Assembly (NCBI RefSeq): GCF_022447245.1 | Contig: NZ_JAKVBC010000007.1 | Coordinates: 62,001 to 126,000 of the forward strand | Source: Kordia sp. | Lineage (GTDB): Bacteria; Bacteroidota; Bacteroidia; Flavobacteriales; Flavobacteriaceae | DNA: 64,000 bases | Direction: 5' to 3' | Notes under the pieces: model-generated | The model's database searches: none | What the model was told of the DNA's origin: nothing | The model's input: only the letters and a program-made list of their open reading frames with translations | Translations under genes and position numbers: made by a program | Part shown: piece after piece, positions 45,995-55,022 of the stretch | How positions within the stretch are numbered: position 1 is the stretch's first letter | How the letters are laid out: every line of letters begins with the position of its first letter

Positions 45995-48523
45995 TTGAAA
46001 AAAACAATATATACATCGGTAATAGTAACAGTATTAGGGATTTTACTCTTTAGCTGTTCTACCAAAAAAGATACATTCATTAACAGAAATTTCCATTCTG
46101 TCACTACAAAATACAATGTATTATTCAACGGAAAAGTTGCCTTTGAAGAAGGAAGAGAAGCTTTAATGAATGCTTATATTGACAACTATTGGGAAATTCT
46201 TCCTCTAGAACGTATGGAAATATTAGACGATTTAACGCTTCCAGGTCAAGGCGGAAAAAATCCAAACTTCAAAAAAGCAGAAGAAAAAGCTGTAAAAGCA
46301 ATTCAGAAGCATTCCATGGATATCAGTGGTCGTCAGCGAAATCCGCAAATGGACGAAGCATACTTACTTCTAGGAAAAGCTCGTTATTTTGATCAGCGAT
46401 TTATTCCTGCTTTAGAAGCATTTAATTATACAATTGGAGAATATCCCGATAGTGATAAAATCAACCAAACAAAAATTTGGCGTGAAAAAACACATCTTCG
46501 TTTAGAAAATGAAGAATTTGCGATTGCTAATTTGAAAAGACTTATAAAGTTTGAAAAATTAGAAGATCAAGAATATGCAGATGCTAATGCAGTATTAGGA
46601 CAGGCATATATCAATCTTAAACATAAAGACAGTGCTGTACAAGTTTTAAAACGTGCAGCTTCTTCTACTAAAATTCGTGAAGAACAAGGTCGTTACAATT
46701 ACATTATTGGACAATTATTTAACGAATTAGGTCACAAAGACAGCGCTAATATTGCTTTTGATAAAGTAATTGCGTTGAATAGAAAATCGCCTCGTGTGTA
46801 CATGATCAATGCTAAAATTCAACAAATAAGGAACACAGATTTAGATACAATCAACAAAGAAGAATTTTTGGAAATGTTGACTGATTTAGCTGAAGATCGT
46901 GAAAACAGACCATTTTTAGATAAAATTTACCGACAATTAGCTGAATATCATTTAGCGGAAGACTCTTTAGAATTGGCGGAAGAGTATTTCAACAAATCTA
47001 TCCGTAAAGTAAGAACAGACAGGTTTTTAAAAGCATTAGATTATGAAAATATTGCAGCCTTACGTTTCGATGATGCCAACTTCAAAGATGCAGGGAAATA
47101 CTACGATAGTACTTTGTTGAATCTAGAAAAAAACACACGCAAATTCAGAAGAATTGAAAAGAAAAGAGCCAATTTAGAGGATGTAATTGCCTATGAAGAT
47201 GTTGCCAAAGTAAATGACAGTATTTTACAATTGGTAAATTTCTCAGAAGAAGAGCGTACGGCGTATTTTCAAGATTATATTGACAAATTAAAAAAGGCGG
47301 AAGAAGAAAAGAAAAAATTAGAAGAGCAAAAACAGAGCTTTGCTGATAACGAATTTGCTTCAAGCAGAAATAATAAAGGTCCAAGAGGCGGCAATGATGA
47401 ATTCTACTTTTACAATCAAACAACGGTTGCCTATGGTAAAAACGAATTCCGTAAACGTTGGGGCAATCGTGCTTTAGAAGACAATTGGCGTTTGTTTGAA
47501 AAAAATGTGGTTGTAAAAACAAGCGCAGAAGCTGGTGTAGCTGAAGGAACAGGTGATAAAGGAAAAGAAGATGCGTATTCAGTAGCTTTTTACACAGCTA
47601 AAATTCCAACAGACGAAAAAGTAATTGACAGTATTGGGAAAGAACGCAACTTTGCGTATTACCAATTGGGATTAATCTACAAGGAAAAATTCAAAGAATA
47701 CGAATTGGCTGCTAGTCGATTGGAGCAATTATTACAGAACAATCCAGAAGAAAAATTAATTCTTCCATCAAAGTACAATCTGCACAAAATTTATGCATTA
47801 CTAGAGCAACCAAGTAAAGCCGAACAATGGAAAAATGATATTTTAAACAATCACGGCGACAGTCGTTATGCGCAAATATTACGCAATCCGCAAGATGTCA
47901 TTGCTTCCGACGAAAATAGCCCTGAAAGTTTATATGCTAAAACCTATAAAAGGTTTGCAACACAGGACTTTGAAGCAGCTTTAAATGACACTGAAAAATA
48001 CATTCGACAATTTACTGGAGAAGAAATCGTGCCTAAATTTGAAATGCTCAAAGCCATCATCATTGGTCGATTAGACGGTTTCAATGCGTACAAAGATGCA
48101 CTCAATTACGTTGCGCTTAACTACCCCAATGATGATGAAGGAAAACGAGCTCAGCAAATCATCAATACTTCTTTGCCAAAAATAGCCAACAAAGCGGTGA
48201 TGAAAGATGATGAGTCTACGAGTTTCAAAATTATTTATGCATTTCAGAAAAATGAAACCGAAGCAATGGATGAACTCGAAAAAACCATCAATAAAATGAT
48301 GGAAGACAAAGGGTATAATTCGCTTTCTATTTCTAGAGATGTATATGACAGAAGTCAAAAATTTGTAGTAATTCATGGTTTCAAAACGAAGTTAGCCGCA
48401 GTAACTGTAGAAGATTTATTGGAAACAGGACTGCCATACAAAGTTGAAAAGCCAAACATTATCATGTCTGCTAAAAATTATCAAACAGTACAAATTCACA
48501 AAAACATAGACCAAATCAAATAG
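45995..48523 (+). CDS. sprE: SprE/PorW-like gliding and T9SS lipoprotein, TPR-rich
   Basis: This protein of about 842 residues would be an outer-membrane lipoprotein needed for gliding and type IX secretion in relatives (SprE of Flavobacterium, PorW of Porphyromonas). I prefer the TTG at 45995, since it gives the lipoprotein signal LKKTIYTSV...LLFSC; an ATG at 45953 adds 14 residues with no signal character. The block NRNFHSVTTKYNVLFNG after the Cys is the family signature. TPR helices fill about 100-440 and 560-760, with a charged coiled stretch near 420-445. It agrees with the two T9SS cargo genes upstream. Confidence 0.88.
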   Translation: MKKTIYTSVIVTVLGILLFSCSTKKDTFINRNFHSVTTKYNVLFNGKVAFEEGREALMNAYIDNYWEILPLERMEILDDLTLPGQGGKNPNFKKAEEKAVKAIQKHSMDISGRQRNPQMDEAYLLLGKARYFDQRFIPALEAFNYTIGEYPDSDKINQTKIWREKTHLRLENEEFAIANLKRLIKFEKLEDQEYADANAVLGQAYINLKHKDSAVQVLKRAASSTKIREEQGRYNYIIGQLFNELGHKDSANIAFDKVIALNRKSPRVYMINAKIQQIRNTDLDTINKEEFLEMLTDLAEDRENRPFLDKIYRQLAEYHLAEDSLELAEEYFNKSIRKVRTDRFLKALDYENIAALRFDDANFKDAGKYYDSTLLNLEKNTRKFRRIEKKRANLEDVIAYEDVAKVNDSILQLVNFSEEERTAYFQDYIDKLKKAEEEKKKLEEQKQSFADNEFASSRNNKGPRGGNDEFYFYNQTTVAYGKNEFRKRWGNRALEDNWRLFEKNVVVKTSAEAGVAEGTGDKGKEDAYSVAFYTAKIPTDEKVIDSIGKERNFAYYQLGLIYKEKFKEYELAASRLEQLLQNNPEEKLILPSKYNLHKIYALLEQPSKAEQWKNDILNNHGDSRYAQILRNPQDVIASDENSPESLYAKTYKRFATQDFEAALNDTEKYIRQFTGEEIVPKFEMLKAIIIGRLDGFNAYKDALNYVALNYPNDDEGKRAQQIINTSLPKIANKAVMKDDESTSFKIIYAFQKNETEAMDELEKTINKMMEDKGYNSLSISRDVYDRSQKFVVIHGFKTKLAAVTVEDLLETGLPYKVEKPNIIMSAKNYQTVQIHKNIDQIK

Positions 48524-48570
48524 CCCAAACAATATAAAATAACATATAATCCCTCAAATTAACCAAAGCC

Positions 48571-48981
48571 ATGTTTTCAGAATCAAAAAAAGGCCGCAAC
48601 GGCGAAACCACACGCGGACAGTCAAATCGAATAGGAAAATCAACAAGCATCAAAGGTGAAGTCGTCTCAAAATCTGATTTTAGAATTGATGGAAAATTAG
48701 ATGGTAGTGTAGAAACTACAGGGAAAATTGTAATTGGTCAAAGCGGTATAATTACAGGGAAAGTAACTTGTGCCAATGCAGACATTCAAGGAAAATTTAA
48801 AGGAGATTTAGTAGTTACAAATCTACTTACCTTAAAAAGCTCTGCTATTATTGAAGGTGACGTAACGGTGAGCAAGCTATCAATTGAGCCAGGCGCAACG
48901 TTTAATGCTACCTGTACAATGAAAACAGGAATCAAAGAACTCAAAGCAAGTGACGAAAAAAAAGCCGACAAAACCGCTTAA
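48571..48981 (+). CDS. Bactofilin family cytoskeletal protein
   Basis: The 136-residue protein has a central beta-helix domain (about 25-120) of short repeats such as IDGKLDGSVETTGKIVIG and GKFKGDLVVTN, with disordered, Lys-rich ends. This matches bactofilins, which form nucleotide-free filaments under the membrane. It starts 47 bases after the SprE-like gene and its 3' end overlaps the atpZ start by 32 bases. The Lys-rich C-terminus contains no membrane anchor. Confidence 0.9.
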   Translation: MFSESKKGRNGETTRGQSNRIGKSTSIKGEVVSKSDFRIDGKLDGSVETTGKIVIGQSGIITGKVTCANADIQGKFKGDLVVTNLLTLKSSAIIEGDVTVSKLSIEPGATFNATCTMKTGIKELKASDEKKADKTA

Positions 48982-49174
48982 AAGCTATGTGAGGTTCACA
49001 GGAATAGCATTTCAAATGGCCGTTGTCATTGGTCTCGGTGTGTATTTAGGAATGTGGCTTGATGAAAAATATCCTAACAAACACAAACTTTTTACCGTTG
49101 TATGTTCGCTAGTATTCGTAAGTTTGTCTATATGGCAAGTCATACGACAGCTCAAAAAATTCAATAAAGATTAA
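48950..49174 (+). CDS. AtpZ/AtpI-family ATP synthase accessory protein
   Basis: The 74-residue protein has two membrane helices (about 19-34 and 46-63) around the loop GMWLDEKYPNKH, the AtpZ signature in which the charged residues may bind Mg or Ca. The start is GTG at 48950, inside the bactofilin gene in another frame, giving 32 bases of overlap. It heads the ATP synthase cluster and probably aids assembly of the F0 c-ring. Confidence 0.87.
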   Translation: MTKKKPTKPLKSYVRFTGIAFQMAVVIGLGVYLGMWLDEKYPNKHKLFTVVCSLVFVSLSIWQVIRQLKKFNKD

Positions 49175-49178
49175 AAGG

Positions 49179-49565
49179 GTGAAACAAAACGTACTCAAAT
49201 TCCTTACGCACTTTTCCATTTTTGCGATATTGCTTTTCGCGATTCATCAATTGTTAAACACATTTGCATTTGTAGATACAAAATTTTACTACAATCCGTG
49301 GAGCATTCATCTTTTTCTATTCCTCATAACCTTAGTACTATACATAGGAGTAGCGTATATAAAAACCATTTTCAAAGACAAAGCCGCCTTGGTATTTTTG
49401 GGAGGAAGTTTTTTAAAAATGCTTGCAGGAATTTTATTTTTATTGCCATATTTTAACAACAAAGACTACTTTAATATTGAAAATGTACTTGCATTTTTCA
49501 TTCCATATTTCTGCTATCTTGCCTTTGAAGCATACTATGTTTTAAAGCTAATCAACGAAAAATAA
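49179..49565 (+). CDS. Small membrane protein of the atp cluster, DUF6168-like
   Basis: The 128-residue protein has four hydrophobic segments (about 10-28, 42-64, 71-90, 100-123) and starts with GTG, four bases after atpZ. Placement between atpZ and atpB and the composition match the family called DUF6168 in flavobacteria. I see no catalytic motif. It may substitute for AtpI in F0 assembly; this is inference from position. Confidence 0.75.
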   Translation: MKQNVLKFLTHFSIFAILLFAIHQLLNTFAFVDTKFYYNPWSIHLFLFLITLVLYIGVAYIKTIFKDKAALVFLGGSFLKMLAGILFLLPYFNNKDYFNIENVLAFFIPYFCYLAFEAYYVLKLINEK

Positions 49566-49629
49566 AGGGCTTCCAAAGACTGCTCAAAAAAAACTTTTCA
49601 GGGAATCAAAAAAAAAATAGTTATTAACG

Positions 49630-49658
49630 TTGTATTGTTAATTAAAAACTTACCTTTG
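49630..49658 (+). promoter_or_regulatory. Promoter of atpB and downstream atp genes
   Basis: TTG at 49630-49632, a spacer of 18 bases and TACCTTTG at 49651-49658 form a full Bacteroidota-type promoter (TTG, 17-23, TAnnTTTG). It lies 45 bases before the atpB ATG, in the gap after the DUF6168-like gene. Confidence 0.8.
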
Positions 49659-49702
49659 CACCGAAATTTAGGAACCATATATTTATATATAATACAATAA
49701 AT

Positions 49703-50770
49703 ATGATAGCTAAAAAATCTATCAAGAATCTAATTCTAGCAGTGCTTTTTGCATTACCTCTATTCGCAACAGCAGGTGGAAACACAAAAGAGGGAGAAGA
49801 AAAAGAATTTAATGTAGTAGAAATGATCATGCATCATATTGCTGATTCACACGAATGGCATTTATGGGGAGAAGGTGAAAACTCAGTTTCCATTCCACTA
49901 CCAGTAATATTATATACAGACAATGGTCTTGTAACTTTTATGTCAAGTGAATTCCATCATGATGATACAGGTCATCACATCGTGACTAAAAATGGAATGA
50001 ACTTCGTTAGAAATCACGGAAAAATTTACCAATTAAATCCAGGTGAAACTTCTGTGAAAACAGATGCAGAACATCACATCACAAATGGTGTTAAGCCACT
50101 AGACTTTTCTATCACTAAGAATGTAGCTTCTATGTTCTTGTCTATCATCATCATTTTATTAGTATTCACAAGAATTGCGAGATCATACAAAAAATCAAAA
50201 GTTCCAACAGGATTTACTGGACTAATGGAGCCATTAATTCTTTTTGTAAGAGACGATATCGCAAAGTCACTAATCAACGAGAAAAAGTACATGAAATATG
50301 TACCATACTTACTAACGTTGTTCTTCTTTATTTGGATAAACAACTTATTAGGATTAGTGCCAACTGGAGCAAACCTTACTGGAAACATCGCAACAACAAT
50401 GGTGTTAGCAGTATTAACATTATTAATTGTTAACTTTAGTGGTAACGCACATTACTGGAAGCACATCTTTTGGATGCCAGGAGTACCAACACCAATGAAG
50501 TTAATTTTAGCACCAATTGAATTTGTTGGAATCTTTACAAAGCCGTTCGCATTAATGATTCGTTTATTTGCAAACATTACTGCAGGACACATTATCATCT
50601 TAAGTTTAGTATCATTAATATTCATTTTCCAATGGGCAGGAACACCATCTATGCTATTGGCAATCTTTATTATGATATTAGAATTTGTAGTAGCCTTTGT
50701 ACAAGCATACATATTTACGTTCCTAACAGCATTATTCATCGGAATGGCTGTTGAAGAAGCACATCACTAG
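49703..50770 (+). CDS. atpB: ATP synthase F0 subunit a
   Basis: This 355-residue membrane protein forms the proton half-channels. The C-terminal part carries the essential Arg in LMIRLFANITAGHII (about residues 290-304), with PIEFVGIFTKPFA before it. The N-terminus has a cleavable signal-like segment (residues 1-24) and a His-rich extension of about 100 residues, as is usual in Bacteroidota and longer than the E. coli protein. It follows a clear promoter and precedes atpE by 52 bases. Confidence 0.96.
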   Translation: MIAKKSIKNLILAVLFALPLFATAGGNTKEGEEKEFNVVEMIMHHIADSHEWHLWGEGENSVSIPLPVILYTDNGLVTFMSSEFHHDDTGHHIVTKNGMNFVRNHGKIYQLNPGETSVKTDAEHHITNGVKPLDFSITKNVASMFLSIIIILLVFTRIARSYKKSKVPTGFTGLMEPLILFVRDDIAKSLINEKKYMKYVPYLLTLFFFIWINNLLGLVPTGANLTGNIATTMVLAVLTLLIVNFSGNAHYWKHIFWMPGVPTPMKLILAPIEFVGIFTKPFALMIRLFANITAGHIIILSLVSLIFIFQWAGTPSMLLAIFIMILEFVVAFVQAYIFTFLTALFIGMAVEEAHH

Positions 50771-50804
50771 AAAGAATAAAAGAAACAAAAACATAAAGAA
50801 TTAA

Positions 50805-51035
<231 letters not shown>

Positions 51036-51044
51036 TTAAAACAC

Positions 51045-51081
51045 ATAACTCTTGTAGTACGGTTGGTACTACGAGAGTTAT
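51045..51081 (+). promoter_or_regulatory. Intercistronic hairpin between atpE and atpF
   Basis: A 16-bp inverted repeat (arms 51045-51060 and 51066-51081, one G-U) surrounds a five-base loop. It begins nine bases after the atpE stop. There is no T-run after it, so it is more likely an RNA-stabilising, processing or attenuating element than a full terminator. Confidence 0.7.
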
Positions 51082-51122
51082 TACCATTAAAATTTAAAAA
51101 AAAGATAAATTAACACAGTACT

Positions 51123-51617
51123 ATGGATTTAATTACACCTGCAATTGGATTGGTATTTTGGGTAGCAGTTGCCTTTATAGCATTAGTCATAATTCTAAGA
51201 ACTGCAGCATGGAAACCAATTTTAGGAGCTGTAAAAGATAGAGAAGACTCTATCAAAAACGCTTTAGAAGCAGCAGAGAATGCAAGAAAAGAAATGCAAA
51301 ACTTGCACGCTGATAACGAAAAGTTATTAAAAGAAGCTCGTGCTGAAAGAGAAGCTATGTTGAAAGAAGCACGTGAGATCAAAGAAAAAATGATCGCTGA
51401 TGCAAAAGGAGAAGCACAAGAGCAAGCAAACAAAATGATTGCTCAGGCGCAAGAAAGCATTAGAAGTGAAAAACAATCTGCTTTAGCTGAATTGAAAAAT
51501 CAAGTAGCGAACATTTCTGTAGAAATTGCAGAGAAAGTAGTACGTGAAGAATTAGCAGACAAAGACAAGCAATTATCATTAGTTGATAAAATGCTTGGTG
51601 ACGTTACATTAAACTAA
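51123..51617 (+). CDS. atpF: ATP synthase F0 subunit b
   Basis: The 164 residues consist of one N-terminal membrane helix (about 6-25) and a long charged, Ala-rich coiled coil (from about 40), typical of the peripheral stalk. AAWKPILGAVKDRE (27-40) is the conserved junction. Only one b-type gene is present, so the stalk would be a homodimer. It follows the atpE-atpF hairpin and precedes atpH by 10 bases. Confidence 0.95.
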   Translation: MDLITPAIGLVFWVAVAFIALVIILRTAAWKPILGAVKDREDSIKNALEAAENARKEMQNLHADNEKLLKEARAEREAMLKEAREIKEKMIADAKGEAQEQANKMIAQAQESIRSEKQSALAELKNQVANISVEIAEKVVREELADKDKQLSLVDKMLGDVTLN

Positions 51618-51627
51618 TCAAAACACA

Positions 51628-52164
51628 ATGGCAGGATCTAGAGCAGCAATACGTTATGCAAAAGCTATCTTAGCGTTAGCACAAGAGCAAAATGCAGGAG
51701 AAGCTGTAGCGAAAGACATGAATGGCATCGTAAAAACTGTAGCAAACAGTAAAGACTTACGATTAATGCTAAACAGTCCTATTGTAAAGTCTGAAACGAA
51801 AAAAGCAGCTTTGCAAGAAATCTTTACAGGAATGCATTCAGTATCTGAAGGAGTAATAGATATGTTAGTGTCTAACAAGCGAATTGACTTATTAGATAAC
51901 ATAGCTGTTCAATATTGTAACTTATTTGATCAGTTACAAGGAAAACAAGTTGCCGTAGTAACGACAGCTATTCCTTTAACAGATGACTTAAGAAGCAAAG
52001 TACTAGCTAAGGTGAAAGATCTTACGAATAACGAAGTAACAATAGAAAACAAAATCGACGAAAGTATTATCGGTGGATTCATTCTACGTGTAGGTGACTT
52101 GCAATACAACGCAAGCATCGCAAACCAATTGAATACATTAAAACGAACTTTCTCTCAAAATTAA
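51628..52164 (+). CDS. atpH: ATP synthase F1 subunit delta
   Basis: The 178-residue protein links F1 to the b-subunit stalk. The helical N-terminal domain starts with SRAAIRYAKAILALA. The C-terminal part has VEIENKIDESIIGGFILRVGD-like strands (about 140-160), the conserved delta/OSCP ending. The length is typical. It lies between atpF and atpA with short gaps. Confidence 0.94.
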   Translation: MAGSRAAIRYAKAILALAQEQNAGEAVAKDMNGIVKTVANSKDLRLMLNSPIVKSETKKAALQEIFTGMHSVSEGVIDMLVSNKRIDLLDNIAVQYCNLFDQLQGKQVAVVTTAIPLTDDLRSKVLAKVKDLTNNEVTIENKIDESIIGGFILRVGDLQYNASIANQLNTLKRTFSQN

Positions 52165-52176
52165 ATACTAAATAAA

Positions 52177-53754
52177 ATGGCAGAAGTTAAAGCTGCTGAG
52201 GTATCAGCAATATTAAAAAAACAACTTTCAGGATTTGAAGCTACAGCTTCTCTTGATGAAGTTGGAACTGTACTACAAGTAGGTGATGGTATCGCTCGTG
52301 TTTACGGATTAGCTAACGCTCAATACGGAGAATTAGTAGAATTCGAAACAGGAATGGAAGGTATCGTATTGAACCTTGAAGAAGACAATGTTGGTGTGGT
52401 ATTATTAGGGCCTTCTAAAGAAATTAAAGAAGGAGCTACTGTAAAGCGTACACAGCGTATTGCTTCTATTAAGGTAGGAGAAGAAATGGTAGGACGTGTA
52501 GTTGATACGTTAGGAAATCCAATTGATGGAAAAGGACCAATCGGAGGCGATTTATATGAAATGCCTTTAGAGCGTAAAGCACCTGGAGTAATCTTCCGTC
52601 AGCCAGTAGATGAGCCAATGCAAACAGGTATCAAATCAATTGATGCAATGATTCCTGTAGGTAGAGGACAACGTGAGTTGGTAATTGGTGACCGTCAAAC
52701 TGGTAAAACAACTGTTTGTATCGATACAATTTTGAATCAAAAGGAATTTTACGATGCAGGTGAGCCAGTTTTCTGTGTATATGTTGCTGTTGGACAAAAA
52801 GCGTCAACTGTAGCAGGTATTGCTAAAACATTAGAAGAAAAAGGAGCATTAGCGTATACAGTAATTGTAGCAGCTAACGCATCAGATCCTGCACCAATGC
52901 AGGTATATGCACCATTCGCTGGAGCAGCAATCGGAGAATATTTCCGTGATACAGGTCGTCCTGCATTAATCGTGTATGATGATTTATCAAAACAAGCGGT
53001 TGCATACCGTGAGGTATCGTTATTATTACGTCGTCCACCAGGACGTGAGGCGTATCCAGGAGACGTTTTCTACCTTCACTCAAGATTATTAGAACGTGCT
53101 GCAAAAGTGATTGCAGATGATGATATCGCAAAAAATATGAATGATTTACCAGAATCATTAAAGCCAATCGTAAAAGGAGGTGGATCGTTAACAGCGCTAC
53201 CAATCATTGAAACACAAGCGGGAGACGTTTCTGCATATATTCCAACAAACGTAATTTCGATTACAGATGGACAGATTTTCTTAGAATCTGACTTATTTAA
53301 CTCTGGTGTTCGTCCAGCGATTAACGTAGGTATCTCGGTATCTCGTGTAGGAGGTTCGGCTCAGATTAAATCAATGAAAAAAGTATCTGGTACATTAAAA
53401 CTTGATCAAGCACAGTTCCGTGAATTAGAAGCATTCGCGAAATTTGGATCTGACTTAGATGCAGCAACTTTAAACGTAATTGAAAAAGGTAGACGTAACG
53501 TAGAAATCTTAAAGCAAGCACAAAACGATCCATACACAGTAGAAGATCAGGTTGCTATTATCTACGCTGGTTCTAAGAACCTATTAAAAGACGTTCCTGT
53601 AGAAAAAGTAAAAGAATTCGAAAGAGATTACATTGAGTTCTTAAACGCAAAACACAGAGGTGTTTTAGATACCTTAAAAGCAGGGAAATTAACAGACGAA
53701 GTTACAGATACGTTAACAACGGTTTGTAAAGAATTGTCTGCGAAATATAACTAA
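52177..53754 (+). CDS. atpA: ATP synthase F1 subunit alpha
   Basis: The 525-residue nucleotide-binding subunit has the P-loop GDRQTGKTT (about 171-179), [27 protein letters not shown] and SRVGGSAQ, all as expected. The first 25 residues bind the stalk. The stop is at 53752-53754, and the cassette of a four-helix-bundle gene starts immediately afterwards. Confidence 0.97.
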   Translation: MAEVKAAEVSAILKKQLSGFEATASLDEVGTVLQVGDGIARVYGLANAQYGELVEFETGMEGIVLNLEEDNVGVVLLGPSKEIKEGATVKRTQRIASIKVGEEMVGRVVDTLGNPIDGKGPIGGDLYEMPLERKAPGVIFRQPVDEPMQTGIKSIDAMIPVGRGQRELVIGDRQTGKTTVCIDTILNQKEFYDAGEPVFCVYVAVGQKASTVAGIAKTLEEKGALAYTVIVAANASDPAPMQVYAPFAGAAIGEYFRDTGRPALIVYDDLSKQAVAYREVSLLLRRPPGREAYPGDVFYLHSRLLERAAKVIADDDIAKNMNDLPESLKPIVKGGGSLTALPIIETQAGDVSAYIPTNVISITDGQIFLESDLFNSGVRPAINVGISVSRVGGSAQIKSMKKVSGTLKLDQAQFRELEAFAKFGSDLDAATLNVIEKGRRNVEILKQAQNDPYTVEDQVAIIYAGSKNLLKDVPVEKVKEFERDYIEFLNAKHRGVLDTLKAGKLTDEVTDTLTTVCKELSAKYN

Positions 53755-53758
53755 TTCT

Positions 53759-54155
53759 GAATTAAGAATTCTAAGTTCAGAATTAGGTAATGGCTTACAA
53801 GGAAAGAAACAATGTCGTTGTTGATAAAAGCTTTTATTTTGGTTGCGACATTGTTAATTTCTGTAAAGAATTAAAACAAAATCACAACTTTGAAATTGCG
53901 AGTCAATTAATAAGAGGTGGCACAAGTATAGGTGCAAACATCAGGGAATCATAACGTGGTGTTAGTACCAAAGACTTTAAAAATAAATTAAGTATTGCGC
54001 TAAAAGAAGCAGATGAAACGCTTTATTGGTTAGATATCATAGAGGAAACTACAATGCAGGTTCCAAATGATCTAAAAGCCAAATGTGAAGAACTAATCAA
54101 GCTTTTAGTTACAATAATTAAAAATTCATAATTAAGAATTCTGAATTCATAATTA
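53759..54155 (+). mobile_element. Four-helix-bundle cassette bounded by direct repeats
   Basis: A unit of about 397 bases sits between atpA and atpG. Its ends are 27-base direct repeats (53759-53785 and 54129-54155; 23 of 27 positions equal, with an exact 13-base core at 53760-53772 and 54130-54142). Each repeat is itself partly palindromic. The unit contains only a four-helix-bundle gene of the 23S rRNA intervening-sequence type. Insertion as a unit is inferred from these boundaries and from the usual uninterrupted atpA-atpG order. Confidence 0.6.
53790..54131 (+). pseudogene. Four-helix-bundle protein (23S rRNA IVS type), interrupted by TAA
   Basis: Read through, 113 codons give MAYKERNNVV...FEIASQLIRGGTSIGANIRES, a stop, then RGVSTKDFKNKLSIALKEAD and a last helix. 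This is the S23/IVP four-helix-bundle family found in 23S rRNA intervening sequences and elsewhere. The TAA at 53952-53954 stands where relatives have Gln (RESQRG), so one C-to-T change from CAA explains it, and the frame is otherwise intact. The 54-residue front piece holds only about half the bundle. The family is small and basic, without an assigned enzymatic role. Confidence 0.88.
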
Positions 54156-54161
54156 CAAAAG

Positions 54162-55022
54162 ATGGCAAACTTAAAAGAAATACGTAATAGAATTGGTTCT
54201 GTAAAATCAACAATGCAGATTACGAGTGCTATGAAAATGGTATCGGCAGCAAAGTTGAAAAAAGCACAAGACGCGATCACTGCGATGCGTCCGTATGCTA
54301 ATAAATTGACAGAATTACTACAAAGTTTAAGCGCAACATTAGATGCAGATAGCGGAAGTAAATTTGCAGAACAACGCGAAGTAAGCAAAGTATTATTAGT
54401 AGCTATTACATCTAACAGAGGATTGTGTGGAGCGTTTAACTCTAACATCATCAAACAATCAAACAACCTTATCAACAATGTATATGCTGGAAAACAGGTA
54501 GATGTATTGACGATCGGGAAAAAAGGAAACGATATTTTATCAAAAACAAATACGATTGTTGAAAATCGTAGTGATGTTTTTGATGCGTTAACGTTTGATA
54601 ATGTAGCAGCAATTGCTGACAAGCTGATGGAATTGTTTGAAGCAGGATCGTATGACAAAATCGAACTTGTATACAACAAATTCAAAAATGCAGCGACACA
54701 AATCGTAATGACAGAGCAATTCTTACCAATTGTACCTGCGGAATCTGATGCAAATGTTCAACTAGATTATATTTTTGAGCCATCAAAAGAAGAAATTGTT
54801 GAAGGATTGATTCCAAAGTCATTAAAGACACAATTATTCAAAGCAATCAGAGACTCTTTTGCAAGTGAGCACGGAGCGCGTATGACGGCGATGCACAAAG
54901 CAACGGACAACGCCGCAGAGTTAAGAGACTCATTAACGTTGACATACAACAAAGCACGTCAGGCTGCTATTACAAACGAAATCTTAGAAATCGTTGGTGG
55001 AGCAGAAGCTTTAAATAACTAA
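54162..55022 (+). CDS. atpG: ATP synthase F1 subunit gamma
   Basis: The 286-residue central shaft has the conserved N-terminal coiled coil (NLKEIRNRIGSVKSTMQIT, about 3-21, then AMKMVSAAKLKKAQ), the SNRGLCGAFN motif (about 87-96) and the C-terminal coil ending in NKARQAAITNEILEIVGGAEA. It is intact despite the inserted cassette just upstream. Genes for beta and epsilon are not in the window, as is usual for the phylum. A terminator follows at 55072. Confidence 0.96.
   Translation: MANLKEIRNRIGSVKSTMQITSAMKMVSAAKLKKAQDAITAMRPYANKLTELLQSLSATLDADSGSKFAEQREVSKVLLVAITSNRGLCGAFNSNIIKQSNNLINNVYAGKQVDVLTIGKKGNDILSKTNTIVENRSDVFDALTFDNVAAIADKLMELFEAGSYDKIELVYNKFKNAATQIVMTEQFLPIVPAESDANVQLDYIFEPSKEEIVEGLIPKSLKTQLFKAIRDSFASEHGARMTAMHKATDNAAELRDSLTLTYNKARQAAITNEILEIVGGAEALNN

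Noticed and set aside
54023-54685. A 220-codon minus-strand frame across the cassette and atpG
   Set aside because: It lies opposite the well-conserved atpG gene and encodes no recognisable protein.
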